DNA of 64,000 bases from NCBI GenBank assembly GCA_964019425.1, contig OZ025809.1, positions 789,588 to 853,587 on the forward strand. Direction: 5' to 3'. The position numbers and the translations under genes are program-made. Below the pieces are notes generated by a model that saw only the letters and a list, made by a program, of their open reading frames with translations, was not told the origin of the DNA and did no database searches. Position 1 is the stretch's first letter, and every line of letters starts with the position of its first letter. Below are positions 52,711-62,090 of the stretch, piece after piece. This DNA comes from Flectonema sp. DT1601. Taxonomy: Eukaryota > Euglenozoa > Diplonemea > Diplonemida > Diplonemidae.

Positions 52711-53154
52711 ATGGCATGCTTCAAGCCAAGTGAAATGTCTCACAGCGGACGCTTATACAAAGCAGGTGCACTGAATAAGGCTTGGAAAGACAGATGGTTC
52801 GTACTCGTTGGATCAAAGCTTTACTATTTTAAACATAAAGATGTTAAGCAGCCTCAAGGGACTATCAGAGTAGATCAAGCTTACATAAGGGTTTCTCCTG
52901 ATCATACGCAGACGTTGTGCTTTGAAATTGTTACATCTCAGAGAGTATATCAACTTATAGCAACCGTACGATCAGATATGTTTAAATGGATGGAGGTATT
53001 AATGGCGGCGTCATCCGTCTCAAAAGAAAATTTAATATTTCGTACACTTGAAAACAACATCGCACAGGCTGAGATTGCTAAAAGCACCCTCGCAATGATG
53101 CCTGATTCACCCGGCATGGACTCTCCTACCTGTATTATCCCAGGGGTAGAATAA
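52711..53154 (+). CDS. PH-domain protein
   Basis: 147 residues. Residues ~9-105 are a pleckstrin-homology domain: SHSGRLYKAGALNKAWKDRWFVLVGSKLYYFK (first strands, with the Lys/Arg cluster that usually binds phosphoinositides, given here as a domain span), GTIRVDQAYIRV, CFEIVTSQRVYQLIA and the closing helix with MFKWMEVLMAA. A short C-terminal extension (~40 residues) is Ser/Pro-rich. Little else is present, so this is likely a minimal membrane-binding adaptor. Confidence 0.88.
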   Translation: MACFKPSEMSHSGRLYKAGALNKAWKDRWFVLVGSKLYYFKHKDVKQPQGTIRVDQAYIRVSPDHTQTLCFEIVTSQRVYQLIATVRSDMFKWMEVLMAASSVSKENLIFRTLENNIAQAEIAKSTLAMMPDSPGMDSPTCIIPGVE

Positions 53155-53554
53155 CACATATCCTTATTGTGGAGAGACGTTGTATTTGATTTGTTTTGTT
53201 TCTCTTGTTCATTCAATTTTCTAGATAACTAATAAAGGTGTTGGAAGACCGACACTTATCAGCCATTTGATACTCTTACTTAAAGTTTCGAGTGATGTTT
53301 TTCCTATCTAAATGATCTTGTTGCTGAGCAGAAATTCTTTTTTTTATATATTTTTTTTTTGTGTGGTTGGTTTTGTTTCATAAAATTTTAATACTCCGTG
53401 TGGGTATATTCTTAGCAGTTAAAAATTCGTCAAGTTAAAAATTAATAATATCCATTTTTTTTTTTTTTTTTTTTTTTTTTACAGTACTTTTTCAAAAGTT
53501 ACACTTCCTTATTGAGGGAAACGCTAATATGAATTGCAACTGATAATTCAAACA
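53155..53554. other. Intergenic; candidate trans-splice acceptor
   Basis: A run of about 25 T followed by ACAG (ending 53484) lies 70 nt before the ATG at 53555. An out-of-register ATG at 53529 opens only a four-codon frame. No gene otherwise. Confidence 0.45.
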
Positions 53555-54412
53555 ATGATGTTAGAAGAGGTTGACTGGCTGCTTGATGAAGAAAGTTGCA
53601 GCGATTCTGAACCTGAAAAATACGATGTTTCAACAGTCTTGTCTGAGAAGAGAGTACCGATGGTGTTGGTGGAAGTGAGCCATGAAAATCCATTTCTATT
53701 ACCTCCGAGGGAAGTGAAAGGAGAGGAATCGGTGTGTTCTCAATTGATAGCAGCGAGGAGGCAGTCTCAAATTGCTGCATCCAGAGCAGCAGTATTTACG
53801 TCGAATATTTCAAGTAAGAATAAGAATATTCAGCAGCTTAAATCAGAGTTTCAACGTTCATCAGAAATAATAGAACAAACTCTAATGAGATCTTACGATG
53901 AGTCCCTTCGTGAAAGTAATCAAAAAGGTCATCTGCAGCTACAACAACTTTCTGAACTAATTGAAAGTGACGCGGACGGTCTTGTTTATGAAATTTCATC
54001 TCTTCAAAATTATTTAGAAGATGTTAAAGTTGATAAGGAAGTGATACCATCTGATAACCTCCCTGATGATAGTAATGTGTTGAACGAGTCATTACAAATA
54101 CCTGATGACGATATTCAGCTACCCACCCTCTCAACAGAATTATTATCTCTCACTGAGGAAGAGCGTTTGTGTAATGAATCGGCTTCAGAGTATTCTCATT
54201 ATCTTAACATCGTTGAGTCTTTAGAAGCAAAAGTGTTTTCAATGTACGCACCAAAAGTCATCGTCCCCTTACAACTTGAAATCAATAGTCTCTGTTCTCA
54301 AATACGTTTGCTTGAGGAACAGTTGGCTGGTGTTGAAATTAAAAATAAACCGTCTAAGCAACTCTTACTACCAGTGATGGGAGCATCTCTGAAATCATCT
54401 GTACTATTATGA
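53555..54412 (+). CDS. Coiled-coil protein, unknown family
   Basis: 285 residues from the first ATG of MMLEEVDWLL. The N-terminus is acidic (DEESCSDSEPE). Residues ~70-145 and ~200-270 are amphipathic helices with heptad-like Leu/Ile (IQQLKSEFQRSSEIIEQTL, EINSLCSQIRLLEEQLAGVE), separated by an acidic loop. This looks like a structural coiled-coil component, for example cytoskeletal or flagellar, but nothing specific identifies it. Confidence 0.6.
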   Translation: MMLEEVDWLLDEESCSDSEPEKYDVSTVLSEKRVPMVLVEVSHENPFLLPPREVKGEESVCSQLIAARRQSQIAASRAAVFTSNISSKNKNIQQLKSEFQRSSEIIEQTLMRSYDESLRESNQKGHLQLQQLSELIESDADGLVYEISSLQNYLEDVKVDKEVIPSDNLPDDSNVLNESLQIPDDDIQLPTLSTELLSLTEEERLCNESASEYSHYLNIVESLEAKVFSMYAPKVIVPLQLEINSLCSQIRLLEEQLAGVEIKNKPSKQLLLPVMGASLKSSVLL

Positions 54413-55077
54413 GGGAGAACTTCACTTGAATCTATCAGTGACCTTAGAGAAACCCTACTAACATATGCGACAGGTGATTATCACTTTAAATATCGACTAA
54501 TTATCAAACTACCAGAGGTCTTGAATCACTGAAAGACTTGTTTTCGTTGAGTAGAACGTATCGACCGATTGTAAACTCTTTACTCTTTTCTTTACTTATC
54601 CTGAGATCTGTTTTGTGTAGTAGTGTAGTAGAATGTTATGGCATCCTTTTCTTTTTGTTTCACATTTGGTATAGCAACAGTGAGCTGATTGCGATGAGAA
54701 CTTGTTGTGAGTCGCAGGGGTTCAGAACTTACATCTGTTCCCGTTACACAGATAGGTGAGACGTCATCATCAACGATTTAATAAGAAGATAGTTTTCTTC
54801 TGTGAAGAGCCTCTTGGTTTAGTTTCTACCACTTTTCTGTTATTTTAGTCTTGTTGTGTGTTCGTGAGGTACAAGTTCTCTCAAAGTGTTATTTTCTTTT
54901 TTTTTTTTCTTTTAAAAGTTTGCGAAGTACCTCGTTGACTGATGGAACCAACAGTAACAGTTATTTATTAACTCACAGGGTAATGAATGTATCGTCTTGA
55001 AGTAGTTTTTAACAGTAAAGTATATCTTGTGATGTATATAAAATACGTTTCCTTCAGTTCATCATTTCATAGAAATA
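54413..55077. other. Intergenic
   Basis: No gene seen. CCTTCAG ends at 55057, 20 nt before the next ATG. Confidence 0.4.
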
Positions 55078-55506
55078 ATGTTGTCTCCTCCAACGAATTG
55101 TCTTTCCCCGAGAAGTAGTTGTGTTACGGCTTATGCAATTCCTGTAGGTGCTGTGGAGTTTGAGAGTGTGAAGCCGAGTAGAGTTAAGGAATGCAAAGTA
55201 AAGATGTCAACACCAGTAAACTATTCATCATACCCTTACGAGATAGATGATGAGCTACCTCCAGTCATTAGGTGTCCTACAGAGTTCGGTGAGAACAATA
55301 GTAGCAACAGCAGCTGGAGAGCTACCATCACTGCTTCAAACAACTCTCTCTCAGGTACAGATGCCGAAGTTAGATTAGAAAGTCTTCTTCATCAGCGTAC
55401 TAAAGAAACAGATTTAGATTCAGTTTTTAACTTCGTCAATGAAGAAATTCTCTCCCCCAGAGCAGCAAAGGAAGCCGCTCTTGCTCAACTTGCTTATAAC
55501 TTATAA
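55078..55506 (+). CDS. Small hypothetical protein
   Basis: 142 residues in a clean frame with normal codon use, unlike the homopolymer frames around it. Ser/Asn-rich centre (ENNSSNSSW) and a C-terminal helix (VRLESLLHQRTKETDLDSVF, EEILSPRAAKEAALAQLAY). No domain, signal peptide or membrane segment recognised. SPR and SPP sites could be proline-directed phosphorylation sites. Confidence 0.5.
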   Translation: MLSPPTNCLSPRSSCVTAYAIPVGAVEFESVKPSRVKECKVKMSTPVNYSSYPYEIDDELPPVIRCPTEFGENNSSNSSWRATITASNNSLSGTDAEVRLESLLHQRTKETDLDSVFNFVNEEILSPRAAKEAALAQLAYNL

Positions 55507-56900
55507 AAAACTGAAACGATGACTCGGAACACATTCTACGAATTCCGGAGTAAAATAATATGAAATTCGGATGGCGACTACGAGCGTTGTGAAAAAAAAA
55601 ATGTATTTCCCTCTCTGCCGCTGACAGTCAAGATTGTCGGAGAAATTGTTGTTCCTTTGAGCTTGAAAATACAGTATCAAATTACCTCTCTGAAATTCGA
55701 CATTTGGTACTGTTTATATTTGGTGAATTTTGGGCCACCAGGTGGTGTATTTTTTGGGCCATAACCCATTTATATTTAAACTGATAAATATCAACTTTCA
55801 GAGATTACAACAACGGATTTCAATTCTCGCCACAGTCACCTCCACATTGTATATTTCCCCGATCCTTCCGACGTTGTTGACTGTTATTTGGTATTGTAAT
55901 TATAAACCAAATAGCACGTCAACTATGAGTCGCTGTTATCTGAATGGAGTTACAGGTTTAATTCAGTTTTTTTTTTTTTTTTTTTTTTTCCCCCATCCCT
56001 CAAAACTTCACGGTATATTTATTGCGATTTCTCTGTGTTAGTTTTTAGGTTAAAGATAATTCTTTTTTTTTTTTTTTTTCCTTCTTTTTTTTAATGTTAA
56101 GGCGGTGTATGTTTAATTGGTGATACCCCTTAACAGAATTTCTAGTCAATGGTTCTTTTACTTGTCGTCTAATATTTCTTTTTTTTTTTTTTTTTTTTCC
56201 CCCCCCAACGCGTCATAACCTTCCATGTCATAAGATTGTGAAGGTGTGTGAAAACGTTGTTATTCTTTAATCTAAATTTGCCTTTTTTTCTTATTTTTTC
56301 TTTCTTTTTTTTCTCCTTTCCCTGGAATTGTACGATGCACGTGTTGCACTTAAAAGGCAGCTGGAACCAAAATGATAAGATAAAAATGAGCGTAACTGGG
56401 TCTTAGAATGAGCATTGAGCAGAGAGGATAGCCTTATCCTGTACGCAATCTTAATTTATATCCCTCGCTTAGCAAACAATTGGTGTTGTGCTGCTTAGTA
56501 CCCAAGGACTGATTTTGATAATTACCAACCAGTAGATATTCCGCTGTACTTTTTTTTTTTAAATACTGCTGTATTGCTTTAAGGCGATCCATCCTTTTTC
56601 GGTTGGTACTTTTCAGCTTTTTCAATCTTTTAAGTCGGTTTCACGATTTTCTTTCGCACGAAATAATAATAATAATCTTTTTTTTTTTTTTTGTTTAAAC
56701 CGAGGCTCTCTGATTTTCCATTCCCTGCGCCCTTCATGTTAACTTTGATACAATACATATTATTATAGGTATGCTCAAATATTTAACCCCCCCCCTCGCT
56801 GTTCTTGTTCTTAACAATCAAATTACGTATCGTGAGAATAAAAAAAAAAAGAAGGGAACATTTAGACTGCACACGTTAGCTCTATTGTTAAAAAACGGTT

Positions 56901-56938
<38 letters not shown>

Positions 56939-57345
56939 AGTTATACTTGACGCGCTGAGTGAGAGAGTTTTAGGGATGTGTTTACTATCATAACTCTTTA
57001 CAACCGTTACTTGTTTCTGTCCATGGCAAAGTAACTTCATAGGGTGGAGTAATTGTTTTGTGATAGGCTTGAGGGTCTTGAACAACGTGTATTCGATTTT
57101 TTTTTTTCCTCTTTCCCCCCTCTTTATTAAGATCTCATCTCACCCCATAACATGTCGCCCAATGACCATCTCGGTAATGTTGTGTACCACCAGTACTAGT
57201 TTCTGTGGGTCATACAGCATCAGGTTGCGTTATCTTTTGTTGGGTTAATTTAACTCATGGCAATTTTATCGATATATTCGTTTTTTGTGTGTTGATTCAC
57301 CTTCATCGCAGGATTCAAAATAAAAAAAAACCTTTTAGGAGAAAG

Positions 57346-57383
<38 letters not shown>

Positions 57384-57926
57384 TTACAATTTCTTTTAGG
57401 TTTGTCGTGAATCTCTTCGTTCTTTCTTTCAATCTTTCTTTTTCTCTTTTTATCGTAACGTTACCAGCCATCTCTGAGTTGACTTTAGTGGTTATTTACT
57501 TTCAGAGGTGCGTACTCCCTTTTCGATTGTTTTTTTTTGGCATCTGTGCATACCGTTGAGCAGACTTGTACTCCAGAAAAGAACGGGAAAAAAAGAAAAA
57601 AACAGAAACAGAGTTTTGCAACTGTTTTATGAATTTTAAAGTTCCATCACCGTCTTCTTCTGTAGATGGCTTTCTTTCATGTGTAAATTGGAAAAAACGT
57701 AATAATTCTATTGTTACGTACCCACCTGACATGTGTGAAAAACAAAATGAAAAAAAAACAACAACAGAATTGAACAAAAAAAAAAAAAAAAAAAGAAAAA
57801 AAAAGGAAATTATACATATTAAAAGCTTGTACCCTCCCGTGTACCTCCTCATGCTTCCCCTTCGTTGATTGCTTGAAAGTATTGTGTTGGTCACTTTGTG
57901 AATTATTATTACTTCTCATCATAGTA
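55507..57926. other. Intergenic with repeats and homopolymers
   Basis: Besides R-F there are T runs (55970, 56063, 56178, 56905) and A runs (57340, 57776). GGGCCACCAGGTGG near 55731 is a small palindrome. No supportable gene. Confidence 0.45.
55616..55685 (+). repeat. Dispersed repeat R-F, copy 3
   Basis: Almost identical to 29801..29877 from TGCCGCTGACAGTC to ATTACC. Confidence 0.75.
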
Positions 57927-58223
57927 ATGAATACAGATGATATTTTGGTACAAGAGGTAATAGAAGAGCGAGGTATGCACTCGCAATTTGGGAGTGTAGA
58001 TGCTGTTTGGGTACGCGGGTTGAACGAACCTACACAAGGTGATAGTCGCTTAACAATACGGAGACCAACACCACCTGTTCATATTATTATTCCGCAACAG
58101 ATGCAGTGTCAGCAGAGTCCTAGTTCGGGTTCTATAACCGGTTTGGGGTCATTTAAAAGAGTTGTTGTCGTATTTATCTCAGCCATGCTACTCATTATGT
58201 TGGTAGTACCAAGAATAGTGTAG
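57927..58223 (+). CDS. Tail-anchored membrane protein with DAVWVRG motif (paralog 1)
   Basis: 98 residues. The N-terminal motif DDILVQEVIEERG...DAVWVRGL matches DDVIVEEVLEARG...DAVWVRGI of the next gene. The middle is Pro/Gln-rich. The C-terminus is a single hydrophobic helix (VVVVFISAMLLIMLVV) followed by PRIV, the layout of a tail-anchored protein with a cytosolic N-terminus. The ATG follows a CATCATAG site by two bases. No family recognised. Confidence 0.65.
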   Translation: MNTDDILVQEVIEERGMHSQFGSVDAVWVRGLNEPTQGDSRLTIRRPTPPVHIIIPQQMQCQQSPSSGSITGLGSFKRVVVVFISAMLLIMLVVPRIV

Positions 58224-58982
58224 TATTTTCTGCATTTACTTAAACCACATTTTTGAACAATGCTGGCTGCTTACGGAACATCAACAAAAACAAGCCTGTT
58301 AAAAGGAAGGAGTTGTTGACATAAATTAATGTCATGAAAAAAAAAGAGACTTTTTCAGTTTTGTTATGGATTTGATTATGTTTCTTTACATATATATTTC
58401 TTTCTTTCTTTCTTTCTTTCTTTTTTTTTTTTTTCATTCTCATCCCGTGTTTTTTTCTCTCTCTTTTTTTTCTCCATTGACATTGGCAACACTGACCTTC
58501 CTGTGTACTGTTTCTCTTGTACTGCTTCTCTTACTACTGAGAAGGTTATCGTTGATCGATTCGCTTACAGTGGTTGAATTCGAAGAGATAGTCGTAGCGA
58601 TATAAATCGTCGTCAGGAAAAAAAAAAAAAAAAAAAAAAAAAAATGGTCAACTCTCTTTTGAGCTTGTCCCGAATCGTAATTTTTTCTCATCAAAAAATA
58701 AACAACACGAGAGCTCTAACGAAAGCAGCTCTTTTATTATTTTTTTTTTTTTTTAATACTTTGTTTCAACTAGTGTAGTTGTTACAACTAAAGTGCACAA
58801 CTCACGTGCGAAGAGTTTTGATATTCTTTTGTACAACGGTGAGCAGATTCTGTAGAATATAGGATTTTGTTCTGAACTTTTGTCTTTTTTTTAATGAAAC
58901 AAAAAAAAAAAAAAAAAAAAAAAAAACCAAATCATCACCGATATAGTGAAATATTTCATCCCATTACAGTCTACCACACGAT
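58224..58982. other. Intergenic
   Basis: Contains a (TTTC)n microsatellite near 58397 and A/T runs (58619, 58740, 58900). TCCCATTACAG ends at 58969, 13 nt before the next ATG. Confidence 0.45.
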
Positions 58983-60098
58983 ATGGAAAGTGACGACGTT
59001 ATTGTAGAGGAAGTCCTCGAAGCGAGAGGACTTAAAAAACCAGAGAGTAAAAACGAAGATGCTGTGTGGGTGCGAGGTATCGAAAAACAAGTGTCACAAG
59101 TTAAAGACGACAGACGTTCTAAATTAAAAACTAATGGCGATTTGGTAGAAATAAAACCGTTTGACGGCAGAGTTAAATACGTATGTTCTAAAAAAAAAAG
59201 AAAACTTTCCCTTATGTTCCCGTGATTGAATCTCACTCCTCTTTGAAAACAAAACAAAACAAAACAAAACAAACAGTTAATCACTATGGCAATCCTAATC
59301 TACTTATTGGCATTAGCATTAGCACCTAGTGTTCCCTGTTGTGAGGTAGGTGGTAAATGTTTAGATATACCTCGATTCATTATATCCCACACTGCATACT
59401 CCACGATGATGGGATGCAGTGATGCTAAGTGTTTCGAAGAAGTGTTGACTTCTTTTGATGTCAAAGGCATTTCATTATATTCAACTGAGATGGATATGTG
59501 GAATCACGGCATCGCATGTTATGCCGACCCTTCACTAGTAGCACACTGTAAGAATCCTTATAACGTTCAATCATGGACATCATTCGTTACGGTTTCGCTA
59601 ACCCTTGAATCATTGAGTGTTATTATATTAGGAACTTGTTACGCTTATTTATTAGTGAGAAGTACTACTGTGCTTCCGTTATTCACTCCATTTTTATTTG
59701 CTGGTATAGCGTGTTGTGGAGCTTTGTGTATTATATCTCCACTTGCTGTATATATGCAATACATGGAGTATGTTGGTTCTTCGTTGGTTGCGTTTTCAAT
59801 TTATCGTTATTTGTTTTGGGGTAAGGCCATTCTACATTCAATTGTTTTGTTGTTGATTTCACAATCTCCAAATTCAGTTCTTGGACCAAGAATGGGGTTT
59901 TACAGCTCGTTGTTGTCTACACCGTTGCCTTTAATGCTTTGTTTCGTGTTATCAACTGGGCCAATAACTCATGGGCTATTCTCTCTGGCATTGTTATCTT
60001 GTTGGGTGGCACTTCCTTTTTTGTGTTCTGAATTGAATGTGACGACTAGACAGCAATCATTAACGAAAGAAGATGTCGCCTCTCGTTTCATGTCATAA
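58983..60098 (+). CDS. Multi-pass membrane protein with N-terminal DAVWVRG motif (paralog 2, 2 exons)
   Basis: Exons 58983..59180 and 59277..60098 join in frame to 339 residues. The intron is GTATGT...AAACAAACAG and its 3' part is an (AAAAC)n run. Splicing places the helix LITMAILIYLLALALAP right after the hydrophilic N-domain, as in paralog 1. A Cys-rich loop follows (CCEVGGKCLDIP, then SDAKCFEEV), then five or six further hydrophobic helices (LTLESLSVIILGTCYAYLLV, FLFAGIACCGALCIISPLAV, AILHSIVLLLIS, LLSTPLPLMLCFVLS, LFSLALLSCWVALPFLC). Alternatively 59286..60098 is a separate gene whose first helix is a signal peptide. The shared motif and good splice signals favour one gene. Confidence 0.6.
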
Positions 60099-60554
60099 AC
60101 AGTCTTTATCGATGATTAGATTTGAACACAATAACACCAAGTACCGAAATTGGACTTGAAGCATAAAAAAACAAACAAAAAATAATAATAAAAAAAAAAC
60201 ATGTCAGGAGACAGTCACACAGCTGCAGTCAGCTTTGTTTGACATACGTGTTTTTTTCTTGTTATTAAAAAAAATAAAATAAAATAATAATAATTAATAA
60301 TAATTTTTTCTTACTGTGGATATTCAGATTATTCTGTTTTTTTTTTACATCAACTGACTGCCATATTTTGTTACAATGAAATATTGGAAACGGTCCCAGT
60401 TTATTATTATTTTTTTTTCTCTCTCCCTCATTCTCAAATGATATGTGCGTTCATGAATTGAAGGATGGATGTTAAAAAAGAAATTTTCAATTTTTCTTTT
60501 TTTTTTATAAATATAATTATCAGCCATCTCTCCATAGCATAAAGAACAATAATA
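60099..60554. other. Intergenic
   Basis: A/T-rich. AATTATCAG ends at 60523 after a T run, 31 nt before the next ATG. No gene seen. Confidence 0.4.
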
Positions 60555-61394
60555 ATGTCTGACGAAGGACCAATAGAGTACACAAGTAGGAAACAGATTC
60601 CGGAAATAATCGATGCCATGATGCTGAGACTTGTCGATGCCAGACCCGATGATCCAAAAGCATTCATGGCGGCAGTGTTATCAGGAGCACCACCACCAGT
60701 ACCTGCGACAGGTAAGGTTCAATTGTTCTTAGCCAGAGTATCAGTTAATTGTCACCCGGCATGGATTCTACTTAGACAAGCTTGTATCGAACATGAGCTA
60801 CGTGACACTGACTTAATGAAAGGTGAGACAAGAACACCTGAATACCTGGCGATGAATCCTTTACATACAGTTCCTCTAATTAAGGATTCTGATGGAACAT
60901 GTGTTTTTGAGGGTAATGCGATTCTGAGATACTTGGCTTCAAAATATGCCTCAGCACGTAAATTTTATCCAATCGATAGTGCGCAGAGAGCTCATTGTGA
61001 AATGGCACTAGATTGGAGGCAGACAGTCTTTTATCCAAAAGTTGCCGATGTTTGCTATCCAGTACTTGGGTTTATGGAATTACCTGCAGATACTATCGCT
61101 GCTTCCACAGAAAAGCTTACCGATGTTAGTGATGGTGTTTTCAAACACCTCATCGATTTCTTCTTGAATGGTAAGAAATTCATATGCGGTGATGAGCCAA
61201 CAATAGCTGACTTCTCAATCGTACCTGCATTCGCGTTTATTGACGTCACCGATATAGAAATTCCTGCTGCAATTCAAGCATACAGAGAACGATTCAATGC
61301 CTCTGTCGGATATCAAGAAATCCTTGATGGACTTGGTAGCTTTGGAACATCTGCCATGGTGGCTATGAAAAAGGGAGGAGGCGAAGCAAAGTAA
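60555..61394 (+). CDS. Glutathione S-transferase fused to an N-terminal RIIa/DPY-30 docking domain
   Basis: 279 residues. Residues ~8-44 (YTSRKQIPEIIDAMMLRLV, then DARPDDPKAFMAAVL) match the R2D2 dimerisation/docking helix pair of PKA-RII and DPY-30-type proteins. Such domains bind amphipathic helices of AKAP or radial-spoke scaffolds. Residues ~55-265 are a GST: thioredoxin-like part with VPLIKDSDGTCVFEGNAILRYLA (the conserved cis-Pro and E-S/G-x-AI glutathione loop, described as a span) and an all-helical C-domain with the N-capping GDEPTIADFSIVP. The start of the thioredoxin fold has RVSVNCHPAW, so Ser or Cys could be catalytic. A scaffold-targeted, possibly flagellar, GST is inferred. Confidence 0.82.
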   Translation: MSDEGPIEYTSRKQIPEIIDAMMLRLVDARPDDPKAFMAAVLSGAPPPVPATGKVQLFLARVSVNCHPAWILLRQACIEHELRDTDLMKGETRTPEYLAMNPLHTVPLIKDSDGTCVFEGNAILRYLASKYASARKFYPIDSAQRAHCEMALDWRQTVFYPKVADVCYPVLGFMELPADTIAASTEKLTDVSDGVFKHLIDFFLNGKKFICGDEPTIADFSIVPAFAFIDVTDIEIPAAIQAYRERFNASVGYQEILDGLGSFGTSAMVAMKKGGGEAK

Positions 61395-62090
61395 GCCATT
61401 TTCCCCCTTCCTTTTCTCCCTTTCCCCCTTCCCTGATTTTTATTTATGAAAAAGTGAACTTCTTTCTTCAGATATAGAGCACATGGATGAAAGAACGCAC
61501 ATTTTTATTGTAACCATGCAAGTCATATAGTGATAAAGTCATTATAGATATGGTTTTGTCGTTGTTTTTACGAACTATTATGATGTTCTAATGTACGCGT
61601 TTGCTTCTCTTTGTCATAAAATACGAATAGGCTGTAGATAGTCCATAGTGAACATTGATATCGAAACTCTCACACAGCCGTCGACTTATTTCATGGCATC
61701 ACTTTTTATTCGAGAGTGATAATTGGGCATTTCAGCTTCCTAATAAAACAAGGCGGCATTGATTTGCCAGTTTCCAGCTGTTTTTTTTTTTTTTTTTTTT
61801 TTTTTTTCCCTTCTTCTTCTTTTGAAGGCTTTTCAAAAAAAAAAAAAAAAAAAATTAAATGCGAAAATTTTCAAAAAAACAAAAATAAATGAATAAAAAA
61901 AGGTCCGCAAAGAAGATTTGCTAGACTAAACTAACTTTAACATACAGATGTATGATTGAGATATCAATTAAGGCAATCTCTGAACTTACTTTTACAACAG
62001 GTAACATCTCAGACTCGGATCATTTATTGCACATTTCCTATTGCTTATCTCATTACACTTTCAACTAGAAACGGGAGGGACACCCGCGAC
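61395..62090. other. Intergenic
   Basis: T run at 61781 and A run at 61834. TTTTACAACAG ends at 62000, 90 nt before the next ATG. No gene seen. Confidence 0.4.
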
